Of a stretch of DNA of 64,000 bases, positions 45,439 through 55,438 are shown piece by piece. The notes beneath the pieces are model-generated. The model ran no database searches. It saw only the letters and a program-made list of their open reading frames with translations, and was not told the origin of the DNA. The position numbers were made by a program, and so were the translations under genes. Within the stretch, counting starts at the first letter, position 1. Each line of letters starts with the position of its first letter. The DNA comes from Rhodoferax aquaticus (GTDB lineage: Bacteria; Pseudomonadota; Gammaproteobacteria; Burkholderiales; Burkholderiaceae_C), in contig NZ_CP036282.1 in NCBI RefSeq assembly GCF_006974105.1, positions 1,488,001 through 1,552,000 on the forward strand, in the 5' to 3' direction.

Positions 45439-45456
45439 GGAGATGTTGTTCGTCGT

Positions 45457-45510
45457 TATTATTTTGATAGCGGCCTGCGCAATATGTATGCGCGCTACAG
45501 CCGTTTTTTG
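45457..45510 (+). repeat. Short intergenic repeat, copy 6
   Basis: It contains TTTTGATAGCGGCCTGCGCA then ATATGTATGCGCGCTACAGC. It fills the gap between the binding-protein and dioxygenase genes. Confidence 0.65.
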
Positions 45511-45511
45511 C

Positions 45512-46396
45512 CTACAAAACTGTGCGCAGTGTCCAGATTTCTGGAAACAAAACCACGTCCAGCATCTTGCGCAGGTAGCTCACGCCGCCGGTGCCGCCGG
45601 TGCCGCGCTTGAAGCCAATCACCCGCTCCACCGTGGTCACATGGCGAAAGCGCCACAGGCGGAAGGCGTCTTCCAGGTCGGTGAGTTCTTCGGCCAGTTG
45701 GTACAGGTCCCAGTTGTCTTTGGGGTTGCGGTAAACCTGCAGCCAAGCGGCTTCGACCTCAGGGCTGGCGGTGTAGGCGTGGGTCCAGTCGCGCTGCAAA
45801 TGGCTGGCGGGTACGGCAATGCCACGGCGCGCCATGAGGCGCAGGGCTTCGTCGTAGAGCGACGGCGCCTCATACGCGGCTTGCACCAGTGCCAAGCGCT
45901 CGGGCGCATGGGCGTGGGGCTTGAGCATGGCGGCATTTTTGTTGCCTAGCGAGAACTCAATGCAGCGGTACTGAAAGCTCTGAAAACCGCTGCTTTGGCC
46001 CAGGTAAGGGCGCATGGCGCTGTATTCGGGCGGTGTCATGGTGGCCAGCACGTCCCAGGCGTGGACCAGCTGTTCCATGATTTTGCTAACCCGTGCCAGC
46101 ATCTTGAAGGCGGGCGGCAAATCATCCTGCGCTATGTGGCGAATGGCGGCGGTCAGCTCATGCAGCATGAGCTTCATCCACAGCTCGCTGGTTTGGTGCT
46201 GGATGATGAACAGCAACTCGTCATGCGCGGGCGAGAGCGGCTTTTGCGCACTCAGGATGGTGTCGATTTGCAGGTAGTCGCCGTAGCTCATGCTCTTGCT
46301 GAAGTCGAGCTGGGCCTTTTCTTCGGCGACGATGGACTCGCCCGCAGACGCCGCGCCTGCGCTGTGCATGGGGCAGCCAGAGGTGGGGTTGCTCAT
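45512..46396 (-). CDS. kynA: Tryptophan 2,3-dioxygenase
   Basis: A 294-residue haem dioxygenase that opens the indole ring of L-tryptophan to N-formylkynurenine, the first step of the kynurenine pathway. [21 protein letters not shown] and [20 protein letters not shown] are family signatures that include the haem-pocket residues. The C-terminal [16 protein letters not shown] is the usual ending. It begins one base after the kynureninase stop, so the two are translationally linked. Confidence 0.95.
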   Translation of the reverse strand: MSNPTSGCPMHSAGAASAGESIVAEEKAQLDFSKSMSYGDYLQIDTILSAQKPLSPAHDELLFIIQHQTSELWMKLMLHELTAAIRHIAQDDLPPAFKMLARVSKIMEQLVHAWDVLATMTPPEYSAMRPYLGQSSGFQSFQYRCIEFSLGNKNAAMLKPHAHAPERLALVQAAYEAPSLYDEALRLMARRGIAVPASHLQRDWTHAYTASPEVEAAWLQVYRNPKDNWDLYQLAEELTDLEDAFRLWRFRHVTTVERVIGFKRGTGGTGGVSYLRKMLDVVLFPEIWTLRTVL

Positions 46397-46397
46397 C

Positions 46398-47687
46398 TCA
46401 GGTCACCGCATGTTTTTGGTTGAACTGGGGCAGCTTCCACTCGCCACTTTCCAGCACTTGGCGCAGGTGCTCTACGCTGTTCCACACATCTTCAAAGCCG
46501 ATGTACAGCGGGGTAAAGCCAAAGCGCAAAATGTCTTTGTGCGCTTTGCCGTCGCCCGCGCGGAAGTCACCAATCACGCCGCGCGCAATCAGGGCCTGCA
46601 CGATGGCAAAGGCGCCTGAACCTTCGGGCGTGTACTCGCGGGTCAAACACACTTGCGAGCCGCGCTGCGCGTGGTCACGCGGGGTAGCCAAGCCCAAGCC
46701 ATAGCCCGCGCAACGCTGTTCCACCAAGGCGATAAACAGGTCAGTCAGTGCCAGCGACTTGGTGCGCAGCGCTGCCATGCCGCCTAGGCGCTCGGCGGCG
46801 GCAAAAATGTCCAAACCGCATTCGAGCAGCGACAAGCTCACGATGGGTTGGGTGCCGCACAAATAGCGCGTGATGCCCGGCGCGGGTTGGTAGTCCGGGG
46901 TGAATGCAAAGGGTGCGGCGTGCCCCCACCAGCCGGACAAGGGCTGCCAAAAGCGATCGGCATGTTGGGGGTTGACCCACACAAAAGCCGGTGCGCCAGG
47001 GCCGCCGTTGAGGTATTTGTAGCCGCACCCGATGGAGAAGTCTGCCTTGGCACCGGTCAGGTCCACGGGCACTGCGCCTGCGCTGTGGGCCAGGTCCCAC
47101 ACCACCAACGCACCCGCTGCGTGCGCGGCGGCGGTGACTGCGGCCATGTCGTGCATGGCGCCCGTGCGGTAGTTCACATGGGTGAGCATGAGCACGGCCA
47201 GGTCTTGGTCGAGCGAGGCCGCCACTTCTTCAGGCTCCACCAGCTTTAAGGTGTAGCCGCGCTCTTTGCACAGGCCTTCGGCAATGTAGAGGTCGGTGGG
47301 GAAGTTGTTGCGCTCGCTCACGATCACGCGGCGATGGGGTGCGTCTTGGGCCGCTATGTTGAGGGCAGCGCTGAGTACCTTGTACAGGTTGATGGAGGTG
47401 GTGTCTGTGACCACCACTTCGTCCTTGCCGGCACCAATCAGCGGGGCAATTTGGTTGCCCAAGCGCTGCGGCAGGTTGAACCAGCCAGCGGTGTTCCATG
47501 AGCGAATGAGGCCCACGCCCCACTCTTGGGTAATCACTTCGGCGGCGCGGGCAGCGGCGGTGCTGGGCATCACGCCCAGTGAGTTGCCGTCCAGATAAAT
47601 CACGCCTTCAGGAATAGTGAACAGCTCGCGCATGCCCTTCAAAGGGTCGGCGGCGTCGCGGGTTTGGCAGTCTTGCAGAGTAATCAT
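46398..47687 (-). CDS. kynU: Kynureninase
   Basis: A 429-residue PLP enzyme that cleaves kynurenine to anthranilate and alanine. ATG 47687 is used, with AAGGAGC upstream. [13 protein letters not shown] near the start and [18 protein letters not shown] with the Schiff-base Lys are diagnostic. With kynA it forms a two-gene operon. Kynurenine formamidase (kynB), often in the same operon, is not found in the window. Confidence 0.95.
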   Translation of the reverse strand: MITLQDCQTRDAADPLKGMRELFTIPEGVIYLDGNSLGVMPSTAAARAAEVITQEWGVGLIRSWNTAGWFNLPQRLGNQIAPLIGAGKDEVVVTDTTSINLYKVLSAALNIAAQDAPHRRVIVSERNNFPTDLYIAEGLCKERGYTLKLVEPEEVAASLDQDLAVLMLTHVNYRTGAMHDMAAVTAAAHAAGALVVWDLAHSAGAVPVDLTGAKADFSIGCGYKYLNGGPGAPAFVWVNPQHADRFWQPLSGWWGHAAPFAFTPDYQPAPGITRYLCGTQPIVSLSLLECGLDIFAAAERLGGMAALRTKSLALTDLFIALVEQRCAGYGLGLATPRDHAQRGSQVCLTREYTPEGSGAFAIVQALIARGVIGDFRAGDGKAHKDILRFGFTPLYIGFEDVWNSVEHLRQVLESGEWKLPQFNQKHAVT

Positions 47688-47835
47688 GGCGCTCCTTTTC
47701 GTTATGCGCCGCAAAGGTAACACCGCAAGAATTCGTATGGTGTCGGGTTTTTCCAACAAGCAGTAAAAATACTTTATATCTAAAGCATCTTATGGAAGGT
47801 GGGCGTTCGGGCAGGGCCGATTGTTTGCCAAATAG

Positions 47836-48654
47836 CTAACCTGATTTGAGGTACTGCTTTGGACTGATGGCGTGGCGTTGCTTGAAATGCCGCTGAAAGT
47901 GGGCCTGGTCTGCAAAGCCTAGTCGAAACGCCACTTCCGCCAAGCCCATGCCTTGCTTCAAGAGGCGCTTGGATAGGTTGATGCGTTGGTCCAACTGAAA
48001 GGCGTGGGGCGTTTGTCCGTAGGCGGCTTTGAATTTGCGTAGGAGTGCAAAAGCGCTCATTCCGCTTGTCTGCGCCAGTTCGTCCAACGTGACCACTTCT
48101 TCTAGGCGCGCCAGTAGCAAGTCTTTGGCGCGCTGCAAAGCCGGGGTGATGGGCTGTGCGCGGTCGGCCGTTGGGCGTGTACGTTGGATCTGACTGCCGA
48201 TGACGCTCAAGAGTTCTTCTTCCAGCGCCAAAGGGTTGCCTACCAAGGCGATGCCTTTGCAAACGCGGTCTAGCCGCCTGTGGATGGCGGGCGTCGTTAG
48301 CAAGGCCTGTTTGAACGGCGGCGCGTCGGTGTTGGCGTCAACGGCTGTTTCAAGCCCTAGGCTGCTCAGTACCCATGCGCTTTGCAGATACATCATGCGG
48401 TAGGACCAAGCTTGCCTAGGCTCCGGATTGCATGCGTGGGCGAGGCCGGGCGCGATGAGTACGGTGGCGCCCGCGCCAATCAGACTCGTATGAGGCCCAT
48501 AGCTGTACATGGCCTGCCCCGCGTCAATGATGCCCATGGAGTATTCCTCGTGCGTGTGCGTCCAGTAGCACGCGCTGGAGTTTTGTGCGGTGCGCACTTC
48601 TACCGCAGGCAACTGGGGGTGGCGTGCAAACACGTGAGGAGGTGTTTTGTTCAT
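47836..48654 (-). CDS. AraC-family regulator, candidate regulator of the kyn genes or exporter
   Basis: A 272-residue protein: N-terminal AraC sensor domain (HTHEEYSMGIIDAG) and C-terminal double helix-turn-helix (VTLDELAQTSGMSAFALLRK and GLAEVAFRLGFADQAHFQRH). ATG 48654 is chosen over a longer frame. It lies 34 bp downstream of a LysE-type exporter gene and 148 bp upstream of kynU, all on the same strand. Regulation of either is possible. Confidence 0.88.
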   Translation of the reverse strand: MNKTPPHVFARHPQLPAVEVRTAQNSSACYWTHTHEEYSMGIIDAGQAMYSYGPHTSLIGAGATVLIAPGLAHACNPEPRQAWSYRMMYLQSAWVLSSLGLETAVDANTDAPPFKQALLTTPAIHRRLDRVCKGIALVGNPLALEEELLSVIGSQIQRTRPTADRAQPITPALQRAKDLLLARLEEVVTLDELAQTSGMSAFALLRKFKAAYGQTPHAFQLDQRINLSKRLLKQGMGLAEVAFRLGFADQAHFQRHFKQRHAISPKQYLKSG

Positions 48655-48688
48655 GGGAGCAAGCGCTTCATCGCCATAGTACGCTCGC

Positions 48689-49309
48689 TTAGGCCGCGCT
48701 GACCATGGGCCAAACGCATGCTGCAAGTGCTAGACCGCACGCGCGATTGAACCAACGTTGGTGCTGCGGATCGGCCATCCACTCTTTGATCGCAAGCCCC
48801 AAACCCGCCCAGGCGGAGACTGCTACAAAGCAAGCCATGAACGAAATCACGCAAAACACCTGCAAGTAGAGTGTTTCGTCTGCTGAGCCCGCGACAAACA
48901 TACCCACGCCTGACATGGCCACCAGCCAACCTTTGGGGTTGAGGGTTTGGGTCAAGAAGCCACCCCATAGGGCTTGCGGTCGAGTGGGGCGCACGGATTT
49001 GCTGGGGCTGGAGTCCATTGCGCCTGAGGGTTCAGAGGTTCCGATGCGGAAAGCCAAGTACAGCAAATAGGTTGCGCCCAACCATTGGGTGTAATGCGCC
49101 AGTTCTGGACGCTGGGCCAGCGCGAGCTGTAAGCCAGAGCCCATGGCCCCGACCATGGCGCAGTAGCCAAGCGACGCACCTAGAACGTGTGGCCAAGCGG
49201 CACTCCAACCCCACCTTGCACCTAGGCTCGATGCAATCACGTTGACGGGGCCGGGCGTGATTCCGCCCACCAGTGCAAAAAAAGCCATTGAAACCCATAC
49301 CGACTGCAT
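48689..49309 (-). CDS. LysE/RhtB-family exporter
   Basis: A 206-residue membrane protein. TPGPVNVIASSLGARWG (residues about 19-35) and NPKGWLVAMSGVG are the LysE-family motifs. It has six predicted helices. It is upstream of an AraC regulator gene in the same operon; this pairing is common for amino-acid exporters. The substrate may be an amino acid, or a kynurenine-pathway product given the neighbours, which is speculative. Confidence 0.88.
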   Translation of the reverse strand: MQSVWVSMAFFALVGGITPGPVNVIASSLGARWGWSAAWPHVLGASLGYCAMVGAMGSGLQLALAQRPELAHYTQWLGATYLLYLAFRIGTSEPSGAMDSSPSKSVRPTRPQALWGGFLTQTLNPKGWLVAMSGVGMFVAGSADETLYLQVFCVISFMACFVAVSAWAGLGLAIKEWMADPQHQRWFNRACGLALAACVWPMVSAA

Positions 49310-49382
49310 ACGCTCCCCAAATGAAAAATCTGGAGTGCAGTGTCGGGTTTCGTGCCCTGTTTGTATTGAACGAAATTGCGTG

Positions 49383-49409
49383 TACCCCTGCCCCGCGAGG
49401 GTAGGGGTA
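49383..49409 (-). terminator. Hairpin after argF
   Basis: TACCCCT and AGGGGTA form an inverted repeat over a GC-rich loop, 9 bp after the argF stop on the minus strand and before the LysE gene. No long T-run follows, so confidence is moderate. Confidence 0.4.
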
Positions 49410-49417
49410 TCTGGCTG

Positions 49418-50389
49418 TTACTGGCGGCCCAGCAACAGGTATTCCATCAAAGCCTTTTGCACGTGCATGCGGTTTTCTGCTTCGTCCCACACCACGCTTT
49501 GCGGGCCGTCTATGACTTCAGCTTCCACCTCTTCGCCACGGTGGGCAGGCAGGCAGTGCATGAACAAGGCATTGGGTGCTGCGACGGCCATCATCTCTTG
49601 GCTCACACACCATTTGGCGAACGCGGCGCGGCGCACTTCGTTCTCAGCTTCAAAACCCATGCTGGTCCACACGTCGGTGGTGACCAGGTCGGCACCGCGG
49701 CAGGCATCCATGGGGTTGCTATAGGTTTGGTAGCTGCCTGCGCCCATGCTATCTGGGCGAACGGCTGTTTTTTCATTCACTTCATAGCCACTGGGTGTGC
49801 TGACGCGCAAGTGAAAGCCCAAGCTGGCGGCCGCTTGCAGCCAGGTGTTGGCCATGTTGTTGCCATCGCCGACCCAAGCCACGGTCTTGCCTTCGATGGG
49901 ACCACGGTGCTCGATATAGGTGAAGATATCCGCCAAGATTTGGCAGGGGTGGAACTCATTGGTCAGACCGTTGATGACCGGCACCCGGCTGTGGGCCGCA
50001 AAGCGCTCTAGCTTGGACTGCTCATACGTGCGGATCATCACGATATCGGTCATGCGGCTGATAACGCGCGCGCTGTCTTCGATGGGCTCTGCGCGGCCCA
50101 ACTGGCTGTCGCCCGTGGTGAGATGCACCACACTGCCGCCCAGTTGGTACATGCCCGCCTCAAAACTCACGCGGGTGCGGGTAGAAGCCTTTTCAAAAAT
50201 CATGGCCAAGGTGCGGTCTACCAGAGGGTGGTGGCGCTCGAACTTCTTGAACTTGGCTTTGATAAAGGCCGCGCGCTCCAGCAGGTAGTGGTACTCCTCG
50301 GTCTTGAAGTCTGAGAACTGCAGGTAGTGGCGCACCGGTGGCGCGCCTTGGGGCAGGGTGCTGGGAATGCCGTTGTGCAGGGGGCTCAT
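49418..50389 (-). CDS. argF: Ornithine carbamoyltransferase
   Basis: A 323-residue enzyme that forms citrulline from ornithine and carbamoyl phosphate in arginine synthesis. FEKASTRTRVSFE is the carbamoyl-phosphate-binding STRTR motif, EFHPCQILAD the second, and HCLPAHRGEEV the ornithine-side motif. ATG 50389 overlaps the argD stop by 4 bp, so translation is coupled. The longer open frame extends into argD and is not used. Confidence 0.96.
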   Translation of the reverse strand: MSPLHNGIPSTLPQGAPPVRHYLQFSDFKTEEYHYLLERAAFIKAKFKKFERHHPLVDRTLAMIFEKASTRTRVSFEAGMYQLGGSVVHLTTGDSQLGRAEPIEDSARVISRMTDIVMIRTYEQSKLERFAAHSRVPVINGLTNEFHPCQILADIFTYIEHRGPIEGKTVAWVGDGNNMANTWLQAAASLGFHLRVSTPSGYEVNEKTAVRPDSMGAGSYQTYSNPMDACRGADLVTTDVWTSMGFEAENEVRRAAFAKWCVSQEMMAVAAPNALFMHCLPAHRGEEVEAEVIDGPQSVVWDEAENRMHVQKALMEYLLLGRQ

Positions 50390-51606
50390 GCTGCTTCCTT
50401 CAAAAATGCGCTGACCAAGGGGCTCAAAATGCTGACGATTTGGTCTGCTTCTGCAGTCGTCAAAATCAGCGGCGGTACCAAGCGAATCACGCTGTCGGCG
50501 GTGACGCTGATGAGCAAGCCCGCATCTACTGCACGTTGCACCAAGGCACCACACGGCTTATTCAGGTCAATGCCCAGCATCAGGCCTTGCCCGCGAATGT
50601 CTTTGACCCCGCCGTTAGCAAGTTCGGTGGCCAGCGCTTTTTCTAGCGCAGCCTTCAAGTAGGCGCCCACGCGCTCGGCATTGGCCAACAAGCCTTCTTC
50701 TTCCATGATGCGGATGGTCTCCACGCCCGCACGCATAGCCAATGGATTGCCGCCGAACGTAGAGCCATGGTTGCCCGGTTGGAAGATAGTGGCCGCCTTG
50801 GGCCCAACCACCACTGCGCCCACCGGCACGCCAGAGCCCAAGCCTTTGGCCAGCGGCATGACATCAGGCTTGATGCCCGCCCATTGGTGGGCAAACCACT
50901 TGCCAGTGCGGCCCATGCCGCATTGCACCTCGTCGATCATCAAGAGCCAGTCGCGCTGGTCGCACAGGGCGCGCACGTCGCGCAGGTAGTCCATGTGCAT
51001 GGGGTTCACGCCGCCTTCGCCTTGAATAGCCTCGAAGAACACGGCCACCACGTTGGGGTTACCTTCAGTAGCCGCCTTGAGCGCATCAATGTTGTTGACA
51101 GGCACGCGGATGAAGCCTTCCACCAAAGGACCAAACCCCGCTTGTACTTTGGGGTTGCCCGTGGCGCTCAGCGTGGCGATGGAACGGCCATGGAATGCTT
51201 TCTCGTACACCACCACTTCGGGGCGCTCAATGCCTTTGTCGTGGCCAAACTTGCGAGCGAGCTTGAGCGCCGCTTCGTTGGCTTCTAGGCCCGTGGAGCA
51301 GAAGAACACGTTGCTCATGCCTGAGCGTGCTACCAACAAGCTGGCAAGTTCCTCTTGAAGAGGGATGTGGTAGTAATTGGACGTGTGGATGAGCTTGGTG
51401 AGTTGGTCTTGCAGTGCAGGTACGAGCTTGGGGTGGTTGTGCCCCAAGGTGTTAACGGCAATGCCGCCCAGCGCGTCTAAGTACTCGCGGCCGTTGGTAT
51501 CCCATACTCGGCAACCTTGGCCATGGCTGAGCGCGATGGGCAGGCGGCCATAGGTGTTCATCACATGCGGTGAAGAGGGTGCGACGGGGGACGAAACGGC
51601 GGTCAT
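50386..51606 (-). CDS. argD: Acetylornithine transaminase
   Basis: A 406-residue class III PLP aminotransferase that makes N-acetylornithine. It has CSTGLEANEAALKLARKFGH for cofactor binding, IDEVQCGMGRTG and the Schiff-base Lys in PLAKGLGSGVPVGA, then HGSTFGGNPLAMRAG. ATG 51606 has GGAGC upstream. It forms an operon with argF. Confidence 0.94.
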   Translation of the reverse strand: MTAVSSPVAPSSPHVMNTYGRLPIALSHGQGCRVWDTNGREYLDALGGIAVNTLGHNHPKLVPALQDQLTKLIHTSNYYHIPLQEELASLLVARSGMSNVFFCSTGLEANEAALKLARKFGHDKGIERPEVVVYEKAFHGRSIATLSATGNPKVQAGFGPLVEGFIRVPVNNIDALKAATEGNPNVVAVFFEAIQGEGGVNPMHMDYLRDVRALCDQRDWLLMIDEVQCGMGRTGKWFAHQWAGIKPDVMPLAKGLGSGVPVGAVVVGPKAATIFQPGNHGSTFGGNPLAMRAGVETIRIMEEEGLLANAERVGAYLKAALEKALATELANGGVKDIRGQGLMLGIDLNKPCGALVQRAVDAGLLISVTADSVIRLVPPLILTTAEADQIVSILSPLVSAFLKEAA

Positions 51607-51850
51607 GTAAAGCTCCGGGTTTGACATACAAAACAAAGCGGCCCAACATAGGGGCCGTTGAAGCCCGATTTTAGGCGTATCACGAATGGCAGTTTGGTGA
51701 CAAATTTGAACCAGCGTGGTTAGCGATAGTGGAGGGGTTTAGCTGTCGATTGGCTGTCAATTCAATGCAAGGAGAAAGGTTAGAATCCCCCCGCAGCAAG
51801 CCACCCCGCGCCCGCTGCAGCAATTGGTCGCCACGCAATACATCCACCTG

Positions 51851-52180
51851 ATGGTTTCCACCGCTTCAAAAGAACTCTACATACTGGGATTGACCCGCCA
51901 AGGCAAAACCTTCCGTCCAAGTGATTGGGCAGAGCGTTTGGCCGGTGTCATGAGCCAGTTTCGCCCCGGTGGGCCTCAGCCTGGTAGCCATTTAGGGTAT
52001 TCCCCATGGTGTGTGCCTACCTCGTTCGGGCAGGTGAAGTGCGTGATCATTCACCCTGATTTACGTGACTACGACGTACTCGCTTGGGACTTCTGCCTTA
52101 ATTTCGCCAAAGACAACGAGCTGCAAGTGAGTGACACCCGCCCTGACGCTTCTGGAGCTATTCCCAAAGCCAATGCATAA
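51851..52180 (+). CDS. DUF3579 family protein
   Basis: A 109-residue protein of the DUF3579 family, found in Betaproteobacteria next to argD, argF and rpsT as here. LYILGLTRQGKTFRPSDWAERL and WDFCLNFAKDN are recognisable. The function is unknown. The frame starts at a TTG at 51824, but the ATG at 51851 is chosen; the TTG cannot be excluded. Confidence 0.85.
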   Translation: MVSTASKELYILGLTRQGKTFRPSDWAERLAGVMSQFRPGGPQPGSHLGYSPWCVPTSFGQVKCVIIHPDLRDYDVLAWDFCLNFAKDNELQVSDTRPDASGAIPKANA

Positions 52181-52540
52181 GCTTCACGCGTGGCCAAGCT
52201 TAGCTTGACCTTGGAATTCGCGTTGTAGCTTCGCAGCGCGCAGCTGCCATTCTTCTCTTGGTACTGGTTTGGGCAGGCCGTGGCTGCTGGTATGGCTGTT
52301 TGCCACCGTCCGCGGGCGGGTGTGTGACGCGATGTGCCGCGCGATGGCCTGAAGCCGTTGCCGTTAGTTCAGCAAATCCGAGACTTGCCTGATTACATCT
52401 GTGGATTGCGCTGCACGTTTTCTAGACTGGGCCAAAAACAAAAGAGCCGTCTTTCGACGGCTCTTTTGCTTTGCTGGTAGCGCACCCGTTACAAACGGCG
52501 CATTGAAGTCATCTCCAATGCGTGCGATTTGCCTAAATGA
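52181..52540. other. Intergenic stretch between DUF3579 and rpsT
   Basis: This 360-bp stretch holds no gene I can support. Its only clear element is the terminator at its right end that serves rpsT. No RNA gene was recognised. Confidence 0.5.
52438..52471 (-). terminator. rpsT factor-independent terminator
   Basis: The 11-bp stem AAAGAGCCGTC / GACGGCTCTTT has a TTTC loop. On the minus strand the stem is followed by a T-rich tract (TTTTGTTTTTGG), 70 bp after the rpsT stop. The plus-strand side also ends in T-residues, so it may work both ways and also end the DUF3579 transcript. Confidence 0.85.
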
Positions 52541-52840
52541 TTAGGCTGCGAGTGCCAAGGCTTTCACCTTGGTAGCCAAACGGCTCTTGTCGCGGGCTGC
52601 CTTGTTCTTGTGGAAAATGCCTTTGTCAGCCACGGTGTCAACCACGGCTTGCATCTTCGCAAACAATTCAGCTGCTTTGGTCTTGTCGCCAGCGATCACT
52701 GCTTTTTCAACGTTCTTGACCGCAGTACGGTACTTGGAACGCAAAGAAGTGTTTGCTGCATTGATTTTGATGTCCTGACGGACGCGTTTACGGCCCGACG
52801 CGAGGCGCGGGTTCTTTTTCTTTGGTTTTCCAGATGCCAT
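52541..52840 (-). CDS. rpsT: 30S ribosomal protein S20
   Basis: A 99-residue basic protein with the S20 pattern: [20 protein letters not shown], then [17 protein letters not shown] and the conserved [16 protein letters not shown]. It binds 16S rRNA in the small subunit. ATG 52840 is preceded by AAGGAAA. S20 genes in this group lie divergent from murJ, as here. A good promoter and terminator frame the single gene. Confidence 0.97.
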   Translation of the reverse strand: MASGKPKKKNPRLASGRKRVRQDIKINAANTSLRSKYRTAVKNVEKAVIAGDKTKAAELFAKMQAVVDTVADKGIFHKNKAARDKSRLATKVKALALAA

Positions 52841-52885
52841 GATTAAGTTTCCTTGTGTCTGAGGATGTTGCCAGCAAAGCCCACT

Positions 52886-52915
52886 ATTGTAACCGGGTTG
52901 CCTTTCTAGCTCCAA
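52886..52915 (-). promoter_or_regulatory. Probable sigma-70 promoter of rpsT
   Basis: On the minus strand TTGGAG is followed, after 18 bp, by TACAAT. This is a near-consensus -35/-10 pair about 46 bp before the rpsT ATG. Confidence 0.65.
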
Positions 52916-52980
52916 GCGGTTTTTAGGTGGCCTAGTCTCCAGGGTCCATGCCTTGGCGCTAGCCGGGCTACACTTCGACC

Positions 52981-54546
52981 GTGAGCCTCATTAAATCTGC
53001 TTCTACCGTATCCCTTTGGACGCTTGTGTCACGCATTACCGGCTTGGTTCGGGAGCTGCTCGTGGCCTCGACCTTTGGCGCCAGCGCGATGACCGACGCG
53101 TTCAACGTGGCGTTTCGCATTCCCAACCTGTTCAGGCGACTGTTTGCGGAAGGTGCTTTCAGCCAAGCGTTCGTGCCAGTGCTCGCAGCGTCCAAAGCAC
53201 AGCATGGCGACGACGCGACCAAACTCTTGATTGACCGAGTGGCGACCCTGCTCGCTTGGGCACTGGTGTTCACCTGCGTCATCGGCGTGGTGATGGCGCC
53301 CTTGCTGGTGTACGCCATGGCCAGCGGGTTGCAAAAAAACCCACAAGGCTACCACGCTGCAGTGCAGTTAACCCGCTATATGTTCCCTTATATCGGGTTC
53401 ATGTCTATGGTGGCTTTAGCGTCAGGCGTGCTCAACACCTGGAAGCGTTTTGCAGTGCCAGCTGCTACTCCTGTGCTTTTAAATGTGTCCATGATCGGTG
53501 CCGCCTGGTTATTGGCACCTTGGTTCAGAACCCACGGCATTGAGCCTATTTTTGCCATGGGTGTTGGCGTGATGGCGGGTGGAGTGCTCCAGCTTGCCGT
53601 ACAGATACCCGCATTGCGCAGTTTGGGTCTTTTGCCACGGTTGGGCTTTCACTGGCGTGATCTGAAAGCTGCCTGGGCTGACCCTGGCAGCCAGCGGATT
53701 CTCAAGCTCATGGCCCCAGCCCTTTTGGGGGTGAGCGTGGCCCAGATATCGCTTCTCATAAACACCCAAATTGCCTCCCATCTTCCGACGGGGAGTGTCA
53801 GCTGGTTGACTTTTGCCGACCGGCTTATGGAGTTTCCGACCGCGATGCTGGGGGTGGCTTTGGGTGTCGTTTTAATGCCGCAACTGGCGGGAGCTAAGGC
53901 TGCGGGTGATGCGCAAACGTACTCGGCGCTCTTGGATTGGGGCTTGCGTATTGTGGTTTTTCTGGCAGTCCCGTGTGCGTTGGGCCTGTTGATTTTTGCA
54001 AAGCCTCTGGTTGCCGTTTTGTACCACTACGGGGCTTTTTCTGCAGTGGATGTGCAGCAAACCAGCTTGGCCTTGATGGGGTGGGGTGTGGGCTTGATCG
54101 GAATTGTTGCGATCAAAGTGTTGGCGCCTGGCTACTATGCTAGCCAAGACATTCGCACACCGGTCCGCATTGCTATCGTGGTGTTGGCAATCACCCAATT
54201 GTTGAATTTGCTTTTTGTGCCCTGGTTTCAGCATGCAGGCTTGTCCTTGTCTATAGGCGTTGGCGCAATGATCAACGCACTGTGGCTGTTAATTGGCTTG
54301 GTTCGCAGAAAAAGCTACCAACCTCAGCCAGGGTGGTTTATCTTTGTGCTTCAGGTTCTTGCGGCTAGTGCCTTGCTTGCGTTCTATCTCATGTGGGTTG
54401 GCAACAGCTTCGACTGGGTTGCCATGCGCAGCGAGAGTTTGAAGCGAGTAGGTCTACTCGTACTATGTGTATTGGGGGCCGCGGGCGTTTACTTTGGTGC
54501 TATCTGGGCGACGGGGCTTAACCCACGGCAGTTTTTGCGCCGCTAA
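52981..54546 (+). CDS. murJ: Lipid II flippase MurJ
   Basis: A 521-residue polytopic membrane protein of the MviN/MurJ family, which flips lipid II across the inner membrane for peptidoglycan synthesis. [20 protein letters not shown] and [20 protein letters not shown] near the N-terminus are signatures; about 14 helices are expected. It starts with GTG at 52981. The neighbour rpsT and the downstream SirB1-family gene are standard for this order. Confidence 0.95.
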   Translation: MSLIKSASTVSLWTLVSRITGLVRELLVASTFGASAMTDAFNVAFRIPNLFRRLFAEGAFSQAFVPVLAASKAQHGDDATKLLIDRVATLLAWALVFTCVIGVVMAPLLVYAMASGLQKNPQGYHAAVQLTRYMFPYIGFMSMVALASGVLNTWKRFAVPAATPVLLNVSMIGAAWLLAPWFRTHGIEPIFAMGVGVMAGGVLQLAVQIPALRSLGLLPRLGFHWRDLKAAWADPGSQRILKLMAPALLGVSVAQISLLINTQIASHLPTGSVSWLTFADRLMEFPTAMLGVALGVVLMPQLAGAKAAGDAQTYSALLDWGLRIVVFLAVPCALGLLIFAKPLVAVLYHYGAFSAVDVQQTSLALMGWGVGLIGIVAIKVLAPGYYASQDIRTPVRIAIVVLAITQLLNLLFVPWFQHAGLSLSIGVGAMINALWLLIGLVRRKSYQPQPGWFIFVLQVLAASALLAFYLMWVGNSFDWVAMRSESLKRVGLLVLCVLGAAGVYFGAIWATGLNPRQFLRR

Positions 54547-54572
54547 CTGATCAGAGAAAGGGTGGATTTGCT

Positions 54573-55418
54573 ATGCAGCTGTCGCTAACCCCGCCTAGCC
54601 CGATCGCGTATTTTTCTACGCTCACGGGCGGTGACGATGACTTTCCCCTGCTGGAAGCGGCTGTGAGTTTGGCACAGGATACGCAGCCTGATTTAGATGT
54701 GCAGGGCGTTTTGCTGGAGGTTGACGCATGGGGCGCGCGTGTTGCCCAGCGCCTTGCCGCCGATGCAGGTCCCCTGCAACGACTCAAAGTCCTCAACCAG
54801 TTCTTTTACAAGGAAATGGGGTTTGCCAACAACCTCAATGATTTTTACAACCCTTCCAATAGTTTTGTCCACACCCTGATGGAGTCGCGCAGGGGGATTC
54901 CAATCTCTCTTGCCGTGCTATGGATGGAGCTAGCGCAGGGGGTGGGCTTGTCTGTCAAGGGAATCGCCTTTCCGGGACATTTTTTGGTCAAGGTAATGCT
55001 TCCCATGGGGCAGGCGGTCATTGACCCAGTCGATGGCCAGTCCCTAAGTCGTGAGCGCTTGAGCGAGATGTTAGAGCCGTTCAGACCCGTCAGCGGTTGG
55101 GATGCGGATGCAGATGTTCCGCTGGGTGCCTACTTACGAGGGGCCAAGCCGAGGGACATCTTGGCGCGCATGCTGCACAACCTGAAAGAAATCTACAAGT
55201 CTGAATCGCAATGGCCGCAGCTGTTGGCTGTGCAAGAGCGTTTGGTCGTGCTTTTGCCCAAGGCAAGTACCGAATTGCGTGACCGTGGCTTGGTCCATGC
55301 CAAGTTGGGCAACACAGCGCAAGCCCTCAAGGATTTGGAAGCGTACCTACAAGCATCTGAAATTGGCGTCGACTTTGGTTCTATCAGCCACCAAGTAGAA
55401 ACTTTGCGCAGCCTGTAA
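54573..55418 (+). CDS. SirB1-family transglutaminase-like protein with TPR region
   Basis: A 281-residue protein with a transglutaminase-like core (about residues 20-190), including VHTLMESRRGIPISLAVLWMEL and KGIAFPGHFLVKV, followed by a short TPR-like region (LAVQERLVVLLPKASTELRDR onward). The function of SirB1 proteins is not established. It starts 26 bp after murJ, probably in the same operon. Confidence 0.88.
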   Translation: MQLSLTPPSPIAYFSTLTGGDDDFPLLEAAVSLAQDTQPDLDVQGVLLEVDAWGARVAQRLAADAGPLQRLKVLNQFFYKEMGFANNLNDFYNPSNSFVHTLMESRRGIPISLAVLWMELAQGVGLSVKGIAFPGHFLVKVMLPMGQAVIDPVDGQSLSRERLSEMLEPFRPVSGWDADADVPLGAYLRGAKPRDILARMLHNLKEIYKSESQWPQLLAVQERLVVLLPKASTELRDRGLVHAKLGNTAQALKDLEAYLQASEIGVDFGSISHQVETLRSL

Positions 55419-55438
55419 GTGAGGGCTATGCCCTTGGT

